Assembly: GCA_002308255.1 (NCBI GenBank)
Contig: DBVZ01000012.1
Location: 1-10,406, forward strand
Source of the DNA: Lachnospiraceae bacterium UBA1251
GTDB lineage: Bacteria > Bacillota > Clostridia > Lachnospirales > Lachnospiraceae
Length of the DNA stretch: 10,406 nucleotides
Direction of reading: 5' to 3'
Both the position numbers and the translations under genes were made by a program. The notes under the pieces are model-generated. The model worked only from the letters and a program-made list of their open reading frames with translations, ran no database searches and was not told the origin of the DNA. Below, in pieces: positions 1-5,976 of this stretch; the stretch's first letter is position 1, and each line of letters begins with the position of its first letter.

Positions 1-275
1 TGCTCGCGGATCGCGCCGTAGACGCTCGGGTCGCCGGTGTGCAGGCGGACGGTCGTCTTTCCGGCTTCTTCCGCGGCTTTGATGACATCCAGGACTTCCT
101 CCAGCGTCATGTAAGCACTGTTGTGGATCTCCGCGCCTTCCCCGGCGTAGTCGAGAAGCTGCGGGTTGACAAGGGAACCGGCGTAAATAATGACGTCCGC
201 TTCCTCAATTCTCTTCTTTCCCCGGACGGTGATGAGATCCGGCGCGCCGCACCCGGCGCCTACGAAATAGACCAT
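1..275 (-). CDS. cobM: Precorrin-4 / cobalt-precorrin-4 C11-methyltransferase, N-terminal part (runs off left edge)
   Basis: Only the first 91 codons are in the window. The enzyme (CobM, also called CbiF) uses S-adenosylmethionine to methylate C-11 of the corrin precursor in the cytoplasm. Residues 4-14 (FVGAGCGAPDL) form the glycine-rich loop typical of tetrapyrrole methylases. ITVRG (15-19), the VIIYAGSLVNP segment (28-38) and HTGDPSVYGAI (79-89) match CobM/CbiF closely; the last is the conserved S-adenosylmethionine/substrate loop. The ATG at 275 is chosen because AAAGGAG lies just upstream and because family proteins start right at this strand. An in-frame ATG at 371, two bases after the cbiD stop, would add 32 polar residues and cannot be excluded. 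It is the last gene visible in the cluster, downstream of cbiD. The family is clear; the C-terminal portion is unseen. Confidence 0.93.
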   Translation of the reverse strand, partial: MVYFVGAGCGAPDLITVRGKKRIEEADVIIYAGSLVNPQLLDYAGEGAEIHNSAYMTLEEVLDVIKAAEEAGKTTVRLHTGDPSVYGAIRE

Positions 276-373
276 TCTGCTACTCCTTTCGCATCCTGCT
301 GTATTTTCTGTATCATTTCCGTGCCGCGCGCTTTTCGGACCGGGATTTTCTCTCCCGCCGCGCGCTCTCATTT
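276..373 (-). other. cbiD-cobM spacer, open in the cobM frame
   Basis: This 98-base gap is open in frame with cobM: an ATG at 371-369 begins two bases after the cbiD TGA and reads 32 codons into the assigned cobM start. The encoded stretch is rich in Arg, Gly, Asn, Glu and Ser. An AGAGGA sequence lies about 12 bases before that ATG, a long spacing, whereas AAAGGAG is ideally placed for the ATG at 275. The DNA also holds a direct repeat GCCGCGCGCT (323-332 and 357-366) and a small CGGGA/TCCCG hairpin between the copies. It may be a plain spacer or a low-complexity N-terminal extension of CobM. Confidence 0.4.
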
Positions 374-1654
374 TCAAATCGTTTCCTCTTCTTTTTTCGC
401 AAACCACGCTTCCGCGCCTTCCGACATCGCGAGCAGACCTGCATCGTTGGTATACATCATGCAGTCGACCTGAAGGTCGTCGCCCGCCCGTCTTTCCAGA
501 TTCGGCAGAATATGGTCCATGGCGGTTTTCATAGTCTCTTTGCACAGGCCGGACTCAATGAGGATGCGCACCGCTTCCTCCGTGGAAATGCACCCGAGGA
601 TCTCCCTGGCAAGATCCGCGTCCGCTCCCGCTCTTAAGGCACAGGCCGCAATGATCTCCATCCGGCAGTCGCCCTCCCGGGAATGCGTGTTCATGATGCC
701 GCCGGCCACTTTGATGAGTTTGCCGACATGTCCGACAAGCAGGAGCTTCCTAAACCCGAGCTCCGCCGCCATTTCCAGCGTAAGGCCGATGAAATTGGAA
801 CATTTGACGCTCTCGTCCAGGTTGTAGCCGTAAGTCCGCAGCATGAAATCCTGCCCGTAGTTGCCGGGAGAAATGATCACGCGCTCCCCGTCGAGCGCCT
901 TTTTCTGTTTCAGTTCCACGCGGATCGTGTCAAGCAGCGCCTGCGTGCTCATCGGCTCCACGACGCCGGTCGTTCCGACGACCGACAGGCCGCCCTGAAT
1001 GCCGAATCTCGGGTTGAAGGTCTTCTTCGCGAGCCGCTCTCCCTCGGGCAGGGAGATCTCCACGTAAATATTTCCGCTGTAATCGAACAGCCGGCATACT
1101 TCCCCGACTTCTTTCGTGATCATTTCCCGGGGGACGTGGTTGATGGCGGCATTTCCGACCGGCTGGTCGAGACCGGGCTTCGTGACGCGGCCGACGCCGA
1201 ATCCGCCGTCGATATAGACCCGGCGCTTTGCGGACCTCATCGTTCTGTCCGCGGATCTCCGGGCGTCATCCGTCTGTTCCGGGGGATCGCCGGCAGACGC
1301 CGGAACACTTTCATTTTCCCGCGGGAACTGGACATTTTCCCAGTCATGCTTTGCCGTGAAAATCGAATTTTCCGGATCAAGGCTCACCGAGGCGATCACC
1401 GGCATCCCGTTCGTGACGTCCGGGTCATCGCCGCCATCCTTTGTGACCGAGCAGCTCACGGCGTCACGGGATCTCACAATGTCGTTGATCAGAGGCGTAT
1501 ACGCAAGCCCTTTCGGCGTCATGATCTCGATCTCTGATTTTTCGGTCCCGGAAAACAGCATCCAGGCGGCCGCTTTCGCTGCCGCCGCGGAACAGCTGCC
1601 AGTCGTGAATCCGTATCGCAGCTTTTTGTTTCCGTCTTTTTTATACATTTCCAA
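374..1654 (-). CDS. cbiD: Cobalt-precorrin-5B C1-methyltransferase CbiD, with a polar insertion
   Basis: CbiD methylates C-1 of the corrin ring in the oxygen-independent cobalamin pathway. The N-terminal RYGFTTGSCSAAAAKAA (13-29) is the family hallmark. TKDGGDDPDVTNG (71-83), IDGGFGVGRVTKPGLDQPVG (148-167), NAAINHVPREMI (168-179), the glycine-rich GGLSVVGTTGVVEPMS (221-236) and GHVGKLIKVAGG (308-319) are all in the expected order. Two starts are possible: TTG at 1654, with AGAGG about 8 bases upstream, or ATG at 1648 two codons later at a longer spacing; the TTG is slightly favoured. The 426-residue length exceeds the roughly 360-380 usual for the family. The excess lies at about residues 101-146, a highly charged, Pro/Ser/Arg-rich segment between two conserved strands. 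The gene starts 14 bases after the acyltransferase stop, so the two are very likely co-transcribed. Confidence 0.96.
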   Translation of the reverse strand: MEMYKKDGNKKLRYGFTTGSCSAAAAKAAAWMLFSGTEKSEIEIMTPKGLAYTPLINDIVRSRDAVSCSVTKDGGDDPDVTNGMPVIASVSLDPENSIFTAKHDWENVQFPRENESVPASAGDPPEQTDDARRSADRTMRSAKRRVYIDGGFGVGRVTKPGLDQPVGNAAINHVPREMITKEVGEVCRLFDYSGNIYVEISLPEGERLAKKTFNPRFGIQGGLSVVGTTGVVEPMSTQALLDTIRVELKQKKALDGERVIISPGNYGQDFMLRTYGYNLDESVKCSNFIGLTLEMAAELGFRKLLLVGHVGKLIKVAGGIMNTHSREGDCRMEIIAACALRAGADADLAREILGCISTEEAVRILIESGLCKETMKTAMDHILPNLERRAGDDLQVDCMMYTNDAGLLAMSEGAEAWFAKKEEETI

Positions 1655-1668
1655 GGCAGATACCTCTT

Positions 1669-2676
1669 TTATGCGTTCTGCGCGCGCCGCAGCATTTTCT
1701 TGACGTCCCTGCGGGAAGCAGTCCGGATCCTTTCCTCGATCCGGCTCCGCACGAGCTCGGCGATCTCCGGCGTCCGCATGGAACGGTATTCCTCATAACA
1801 GATCGGCTTCAGATAGTGAACGAAAGTCGTCACGGGGCCGAGCAGGGCGCTGTTGAACGCCCGGTAGGAGTCGACCAGCGCTACCGGCACGATCGGGGCT
1901 TTTGCCTTGATCGCGGCTTTGAAGCTGCCGGGTTTAAAAATGCCGAGGTCGTTGCCGTTTTCATTTTCATAACCGCCTTCCGGGAAAATGATATAGCGTT
2001 TTCCCTGCCGGATCTCCTCCGCGACCTCATTGAACAGCTTTACGGTCTGGCGGGGATTGTCGATTTCCAGTCTCTTGCCGCCGATGGCGTCAAGGAACTG
2101 CGTGGTGAGGATCGTGTGGGATTTCTTCTCGTCCATCACTACGGTGCAGGGGGACGGGTGCATGCGCATGATCCCGAGAGCGTCGTATTTTCCCTGGTGA
2201 TTCGGGAACATCACGTAACCGCCCTCTTTCGGCAGGTATTTCCGCCCGGTGGCGATCGTGCGGATGTGGCCGGTCCTGCTCAGGTAATAGATGACCCTTT
2301 TCGCGAGCAGGAAGCGCTGCGTCTCGGAATAGCGCTCCGGGTGCGCCGCCCAGTATTTCAGCTTCAGGATGAGGTATGGGGCGCGGTGGATATTGAGCAG
2401 GATCACGTAATTGAACCGGAAACGCCGCAGCGTCGCCTTCATGATCCTGATGTTCAGGAGGATCGTCGCCTTAAGGAGCCGGAACGTCCCGATCACGCTC
2501 GCTTTTGCGAGGCGGAACGTGCCGATCAGGGTCATATAGGCGAGGCGGATGCTCCCGATCACTGTGTAGTATCCTGCCTTGACGGTGCCGGTGAAGGCGG
2601 CCCAGGCAAGGCGGATCGTTCCGAGAACGGTTGCCAGGAGGAATCGTTTGATTTTGCTTATCAGTTTTTGAAACAT
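1669..2676 (-). CDS. PlsC-family lysophospholipid acyltransferase with an 11-residue-repeat N-terminal helix
   Basis: The catalytic part (about residues 135-335) is a glycerolipid acyltransferase of the 1-acylglycerol-3-phosphate O-acyltransferase type. NHQGKYD (159-165) contains the HX4D catalytic motif, with His160 and Asp165. IIFPEGG (229-235) is the substrate-binding motif, FKPGSFKAA (247-255) is block III, and IVPVAL (262-267) is block IV. It would act at the inner face of the membrane. At 335 residues it is about 90-100 longer than typical PlsC. The extra is an N-terminal region made almost wholly of 11-residue repeats with Gly and Arg at fixed positions, probably a long membrane-surface helix. 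It sits between cbiC (40-base gap) and cbiD (14-base gap), an odd place because no step of cobalamin synthesis needs it. The ribosome binding site before the ATG at 2676 is weak (only GAAAAG), so translation may be coupled to cbiC. The family is sure; substrate and role are unknown. Confidence 0.9.
   Translation of the reverse strand: MFQKLISKIKRFLLATVLGTIRLAWAAFTGTVKAGYYTVIGSIRLAYMTLIGTFRLAKASVIGTFRLLKATILLNIRIMKATLRRFRFNYVILLNIHRAPYLILKLKYWAAHPERYSETQRFLLAKRVIYYLSRTGHIRTIATGRKYLPKEGGYVMFPNHQGKYDALGIMRMHPSPCTVVMDEKKSHTILTTQFLDAIGGKRLEIDNPRQTVKLFNEVAEEIRQGKRYIIFPEGGYENENGNDLGIFKPGSFKAAIKAKAPIVPVALVDSYRAFNSALLGPVTTFVHYLKPICYEEYRSMRTPEIAELVRSRIEERIRTASRRDVKKMLRRAQNA
2434..2631 (-). repeat. 33-bp coding tandem repeat (11-residue units) in the acyltransferase
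   Basis: Residues 16-81 divide into six consecutive 11-mers with no gaps: TVLGTIRLAWA, FTGTVKAGYY preceded by Ala27, TVIGSIRLAYM, TLIGTFRLAKA, SVIGTFRLLKA, TILLNIRIMKA. A degenerate unit follows (82-92) and a weak one may precede (about 5-15). Gly occupies positions 19, 30, 41, 52 and 63. A basic residue occupies 22, 33, 44, 55, 66 and 77. The remaining positions are mostly Ile, Val, Leu, Phe, Ala and Thr. An 11-residue period fits three helical turns, as in apolipoprotein- or synuclein-like membrane-surface helices. The comparison is structural inference, not homology. Confidence 0.88.
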
Positions 2677-2716
2677 TTATGTCTTTTCAGAAAGCAGGGT
2701 TTTCTTACTGACGGGT

Positions 2717-3373
2717 TCAGAATTCTCTTGCGGACGGCAGATCATACATAACGGCATTGCAGATCGCGGCGGCGATATTGCTTCCGCCTTTTCTGCCGCG
2801 GTTGATGATATAGGGGATGTCCGTCCCGATGATCAGTTCCTTGGCCGCTTCGACATTTACAAATCCCACCGGAACGCCGACGATGAAGGCCGGCTTGAAG
2901 CTTCCCTCATCGTACATTTCGCGAAGACGGATGAGGGCGGTCGGTGCGTTCCCGATGGCGAAAATCATCGGTTTGTTCTCCTCTTTGCTGATCCGGGCCG
3001 CTTTCTCCATGCAGACCGTCGCGCGGGTGATCCCGCGCTCTTTGGCTTCCTTCGCGACGTCGGGATCAGCCATGAAGCAGTGTACGCGGCCGCCGAATTT
3101 CTCGAGTGTGCGGCTGCTGATGCCGGATTTCGCCATATTGGTGTCCGTGACGATGTCGGCGCCCCGGCGGATCAGGTCCTGCATGATGTCGATCGCATTT
3201 TCCGAATACGTCATCGTCTCGGCGTACTCGAAATCCGCGGATGTATGGATCACGCGCTTGGTCACCGGCGCTTCCCTCTCCGGGACGGTAAGGCCTTTCT
3301 GCGCGAGTTCTTCGGTGATAATGGCAAAACTTCTTTTTTCGATGTCATTGGGTTTTACGATCTCGATTGCCAT
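2717..3373 (-). CDS. cbiC: Precorrin-8X methylmutase (cobyrinate-forming) CbiC/CobH
   Basis: CbiC moves the methyl group from C-11 to C-12 of precorrin-8X to give (cobalt-)hydrogenobyrinate/cobyrinate. The 218-residue length is normal. RVIHTSADFEY (40-50) carries the catalytic histidine at position 43. GADIVTDTNMAKSGI, IFAIGNAPTAL, IVGVPVGFVNVEAAKE and the C-terminal NRGRKGGSNIAAAICNA are all diagnostic. The ATG at 3373 has a strong AAAGGAG about 7-8 bases upstream. It lies 200 bases downstream of cbiP, the longest gap in the cluster, which holds the triple repeat and a possible short leader ORF. The acyltransferase follows after 40 bases. No key residue is missing. Confidence 0.97.
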   Translation of the reverse strand: MAIEIVKPNDIEKRSFAIITEELAQKGLTVPEREAPVTKRVIHTSADFEYAETMTYSENAIDIMQDLIRRGADIVTDTNMAKSGISSRTLEKFGGRVHCFMADPDVAKEAKERGITRATVCMEKAARISKEENKPMIFAIGNAPTALIRLREMYDEGSFKPAFIVGVPVGFVNVEAAKELIIGTDIPYIINRGRKGGSNIAAAICNAVMYDLPSAREF

Positions 3374-3425
3374 GTTTTTTCTCCTTTATCTGAATCTTCG
3401 GATTCCTGCCCCTGCTGTCGCTCAT
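3345..3425 (-). other. Possible 26-codon leader ORF overlapping the cbiC start
   Basis: An ATG at 3425 is preceded at good distance by GAGGGGG. It opens a 26-codon frame (begins MSDSRGRNPK, rich in Lys and Arg) that ends with TGA at 3347-3345, inside and out of frame with cbiC. A small GAATC/GATTC hairpin (3392-3405) lies within it. It could couple translation into cbiC or be chance; there is no homology evidence. The rest of the cbiP-cbiC gap (3426-3501) shows no gene and no convincing terminator. Confidence 0.2.
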
Positions 3426-3501
3426 GCGTCGTCCCCCTCTGCCTGAGGTCTTCGGGCTCCTTTGGCCAAAATCGCTCCTGCAGGGCCGGAATCCTTCTGC
3501 A

Positions 3502-3574
3502 CCATTCAAACCTGGTACAGGTGGTCCATACCATTCAAACCTGGTACGGGTGGTTCAAACCTGGTACGGGTGGT
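3502..3574 (-). repeat. Three tandem copies of the stop-codon-associated 19-bp repeat
   Basis: Cores lie at 3507-3525, 3536-3554 and 3556-3574. On the plus strand each reads CAAACCTGGTAC(A/G)GGTGGT. Two adjacent copies are 20 bases apart and the third is 29 bases away, separated by a CCATACCAT-type spacer. The last copy directly abuts the TGA of cbiP (3577-3575), so on the coding strand it reads TGA followed by ACCACC. Each unit contains an imperfect hairpin, ACCTG-GTA-C(A/G)GGT. Confidence 0.93.
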
Positions 3575-5164
3575 TCATTTTATTCCCATGATGCGGTAGA
3601 TGAGGTCCATATCCACATGGCTGCGGAAGATATCCGCCATCTTGTTGTACTGCGTCTCCTTGAAGGTCCGGTAATCCATCTGACTGCCCTGACCCAATTT
3701 GATGCCGCGGCGTTCCGCGACGGATCTCACCAGAGCTCCTGCCATTTCCGCCGTGTCAAAGATGCCGTGGATATAGGATCCCGCGCACATGCCGTCCGGC
3801 GAGACGGCGACGATCCCGGGAACGGTGCCGCTCCCTCCGAAAGAAGCGGGGGCATTTTCCGTATAAGTCGTCTTCCCCATATGGATCTCGTATCCTTCAT
3901 AGTGCTGGCCGGTCAGCGCGCCGAAAATACCGCTGATCTCCCCCAGAAGTCCGTCCGTCTGCGTTCTGGTCTTGTTCCCCATCAGGACGGTATTGACCGG
4001 GAGCAGGCCCATGCCGCGGATCTCGCGTACGGTCTTCGCCGCTCTCGCGCCGCTCCATTCGTCCACGCCCAGGGACGCGCCGTCCACTGTGAGGACGCTG
4101 CCGTCTGTCTGAACGGCCATTTCCTGTGACTCGACGCCTTCCGGATCCGAGACCGTCTCCCCGAGCATCTGGTAACCTCCGCAGACACCGAACACCGGGA
4201 CATGGTCCGCGATCCGTCTGATCTGCAGTTCCATACCGGTCTCTCTCATCCAGATGAGATCGCCGATCGTGTTCTTACTGCCCGGCAGGAAGATGACATC
4301 CGGTTCTCCGAGCTCTCTCGGATTAGTCACATAGCGGACGCCGACCTCCGGGAACTGCTCGAATACATTAAAATCCGTGAAATTGGAAATATGAGGATAG
4401 CGAATGACCGCGAAGTCGATCTGTCCGTGCGCCTTGACCGCAAATCGCTCCGTGAGGCTGTCCTCGTCCTCGACCTGGACGTCCATGTACGGGACGGTTG
4501 CGACGACGGGAATGCCCGCGCGCTCCTCGAGCATTTTAATCCCCGGGTCGAGAATGGATTTGTCACCGCGAAATTTATTAATGATCAGGCCTTTTACCCG
4601 CTTCTGCTCATCCTCGGGAAGCAGCATGACCGTTCCGAGGAGCTGTGCGAAGACACCGCCGCGGTCGATATCTCCGGCGAGCAGGACCGGCGCGTCAACG
4701 ATTTTTGCGAGGCCCATGTTGACGATATCATTTTCCTTGAGATTGATCTCCGCCGGGGATCCCGCACCTTCGATGACGATGATATCCGCCATTTCCTCGA
4801 GCTTATGGTAGGCCTTTAGAATTTCCGGAATCAGCTGTTTTTTGTAGGCGAAATATTCCCGGGCGCGCATATTTCCGAGCACTTCTCCGTTTACGATCAC
4901 CTGGGAGCCGACGTCGCTGGTCGGTTTAAGCAGGATCGGGTTCATCGCGCAGATCGGATCCACACAGGCTGCCTCCGCCTGCATGACCTGGGCGCGGCCC
5001 ATCTCAAGTCCTTCCTTCGTCACGAACGAATTCAGTGCCATATTCTGGGATTTAAACGGCATGACGCGATAGCCGTCCTGCACAAATGTTCTTGCCAGCG
5101 CTGCACACAGAAAGCTCTTTCCGGCACTGGACATCGTCCCCTGGATCATGATCGATTTAGCCAT
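3575..5164 (-). CDS. cbiP: Cobyric acid synthase CbiP/CobQ
   Basis: CbiP is a glutamine-dependent amidotransferase that amidates the b, d, e and g carboxylates of adenosyl-cobyrinate a,c-diamide to give adenosyl-cobyric acid. The N-terminal dethiobiotin-synthetase-like ATP domain starts with [12 protein letters not shown] (6-17), followed by [10 protein letters not shown] (37-46), [12 protein letters not shown] (131-142) and [11 protein letters not shown] (163-173). The C-terminal class-I-like glutaminase domain has [10 protein letters not shown] (325-334) with nucleophile Cys328, and [10 protein letters not shown] (461-470) with His466. The 529-residue length is slightly above typical; an extra Gln/Thr/Asp/Ser-rich stretch (about 346-381) lies between DPEGVES and GMGLLPV. 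The start at ATG 5164 has AGAGGTG at proper distance. The HAD gene lies 125 bases upstream and cbiC downstream. The assignment is secure. Confidence 0.97.
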   Translation of the reverse strand: MAKSIMIQGTMSSAGKSFLCAALARTFVQDGYRVMPFKSQNMALNSFVTKEGLEMGRAQVMQAEAACVDPICAMNPILLKPTSDVGSQVIVNGEVLGNMRAREYFAYKKQLIPEILKAYHKLEEMADIIVIEGAGSPAEINLKENDIVNMGLAKIVDAPVLLAGDIDRGGVFAQLLGTVMLLPEDEQKRVKGLIINKFRGDKSILDPGIKMLEERAGIPVVATVPYMDVQVEDEDSLTERFAVKAHGQIDFAVIRYPHISNFTDFNVFEQFPEVGVRYVTNPRELGEPDVIFLPGSKNTIGDLIWMRETGMELQIRRIADHVPVFGVCGGYQMLGETVSDPEGVESQEMAVQTDGSVLTVDGASLGVDEWSGARAAKTVREIRGMGLLPVNTVLMGNKTRTQTDGLLGEISGIFGALTGQHYEGYEIHMGKTTYTENAPASFGGSGTVPGIVAVSPDGMCAGSYIHGIFDTAEMAGALVRSVAERRGIKLGQGSQMDYRTFKETQYNKMADIFRSHVDMDLIYRIMGIK

Positions 5165-5272
5165 GTTCGCACCTCTTTATCCGGTTCTGTCCTTATCTAA
5201 CAATCTTATCTATTTTACTATGAAAGCAGTGGAAAAGAAAGAGAAACCAGCGGTGCCCGGCTCCCCGGGTGT
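5165..5272 (-). promoter_or_regulatory. HAD-cbiP spacer with hairpin and AT-rich direct repeats
   Basis: Reading toward cbiP, the spacer first has a GC-rich hairpin whose core is CCCGG-CTCC-CCGGG on the plus strand (5256-5269), overlapping the repeat at 5273-5290. A pyrimidine-rich tract with short T runs follows (TTTCTCTTTCTTTTCC, about 5246-5231). Next comes an AT-rich segment with two direct copies of TAGATAAG (plus-strand CTTATCTA at 5192-5199 and 5205-5212, period 13). The layout could be an attenuator or weak terminator followed by an internal promoter or operator for cbiP. I found no convincing -35/-10 pair, so the promoter idea is weak. Confidence 0.3.
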
Positions 5273-5290
5273 ACCACCCGTACCAGGTTT
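5273..5290 (+). repeat. Single copy of the 19-bp repeat, inverted, at the HAD stop codon
   Basis: On the plus strand this reads ACCACCCGTACCAGGTTT, opposite in orientation to the copies at 3502-3574 and 5958-5976. It runs into the HAD stop codon, whose complement occupies 5290-5292. Its first bases also form a CGGGTG-TAC-CACCCG hairpin with the flank (5266-5280). The last base of the core differs (C at 5291 instead of G). Confidence 0.85.
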
Positions 5291-5946
5291 CATCGGTTTA
5301 GCAGAAGCTCTTCCAGCTCCTCCACGGTTTCCGCGACCGCGAACGGGTCCGCGCCTTCAATCTCTTCTCTCGTCCCGTAACCGTAAAGAACGCCGATACA
5401 CCGCAGTCCGGCTTTCCGGGCTCCGAGGATATCATGACTCTTGTCACCCACCATAATGGCGGATGGCCGGATATCCTCCTGAAGGGAATACCGGCGCAGA
5501 GCCTCCTCAATCACTTCGGACTTCTTCGTGCGGGTCTCCGCCATCGTGCTTCCGGTGATCACATCAAAGTATTCCGTGATGTGGAAATAATCGGTGATCT
5601 GCCGCACATACGGTTCAGGCTTGGAGGACGCGATGCCAAGAGCCCGCCCTTTCTCCTTCAGCTTTTTCAGCATTTCCGGGATCCCCGGATACAGAGCATT
5701 TTCAAAAATTCCTTTTTCCTGAAAATATTCTCTGTAATAGACAACGCCCTGCTCCGCTGCCGCCCGGTCGACTCCGGCATATTTCATCAGCATCCCGATC
5801 AGCGGAGGGCCGACGAAGGGACGCAGTTCGCGCCAGTCAGCCACCTCTTTTCCGAGCTTTCCCAGGGCGTACTGCGCGGACTTCATGATGCCTTCCCCCG
5901 ATTCCGTCAGGGTGCCGTCAAGATCAAATAAAATCAATGAATACAT
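5290..5946 (-). CDS. HAD-superfamily phosphatase, phosphoglycolate-phosphatase-like
   Basis: This 218-residue cytoplasmic hydrolase has all four HAD motifs: DLDGTLT (8-14, nucleophile Asp8 and acid Asp10), IASSKP (105-110), TKKSE (140-144, motif III Lys) and VGDKSHDILGA (166-176, Asp168 and Asp172). The helical cap between residues 15 and about 85 is typical of subfamily I (Gph/PpaX-like). It probably dephosphorylates a small phosphorylated metabolite. Its position between an uptake ATPase and cbiP invites the idea that it acts on a nucleotide-loop intermediate such as alpha-ribazole phosphate; that is speculation, since such phosphatases are generic. The ATG at 5946 lies 30 bases after the ATPase stop. 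Its only ribosome-binding-like sequence, GGATGG, follows directly on the repeat copy that fills most of this gap. Confidence 0.9.
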   Translation of the reverse strand: MYSLILFDLDGTLTESGEGIMKSAQYALGKLGKEVADWRELRPFVGPPLIGMLMKYAGVDRAAAEQGVVYYREYFQEKGIFENALYPGIPEMLKKLKEKGRALGIASSKPEPYVRQITDYFHITEYFDVITGSTMAETRTKKSEVIEEALRRYSLQEDIRPSAIMVGDKSHDILGARKAGLRCIGVLYGYGTREEIEGADPFAVAETVEELEELLLNR

Positions 5947-5957
5947 AGCGTGCCATC

Positions 5958-5976
5958 CAAACCTGGTACAGGTGGT
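5958..5976 (-). repeat. Single copy of the 19-bp repeat between the ATPase and HAD genes
   Basis: Plus-strand core CAAACCTGGTACAGGTGGT is identical to the copy at 3507-3525. It contains the perfect 5-bp hairpin ACCTG-GTA-CAGGT. It abuts the ATPase stop codon (TGA, complement at 5977-5979). Together with the GGATGG that follows it on the coding strand, it makes up most of the 30-base intergenic spacer. Confidence 0.93.

Noticed and set aside
2677..2716. Degenerate repeat copy after the cbiC stop
   Set aside because: TGAACCCGTCAG resembles the unit but shares too few bases to be counted as a copy.
3502..3574. CRISPR array
   Set aside because: The units are about 20 bp with almost no spacer between two of them; there are no unique spacers of regular length, and copies recur singly at other junctions.
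683..4129. Long plus-strand ORFs (683-1537, 1816-2751, 3080-4129)
   Set aside because: They lie antisense to clear cbiD, acyltransferase, cbiC and cbiP genes, have Arg/His-rich shadow composition, no family motifs and no consistent ribosome binding sites.
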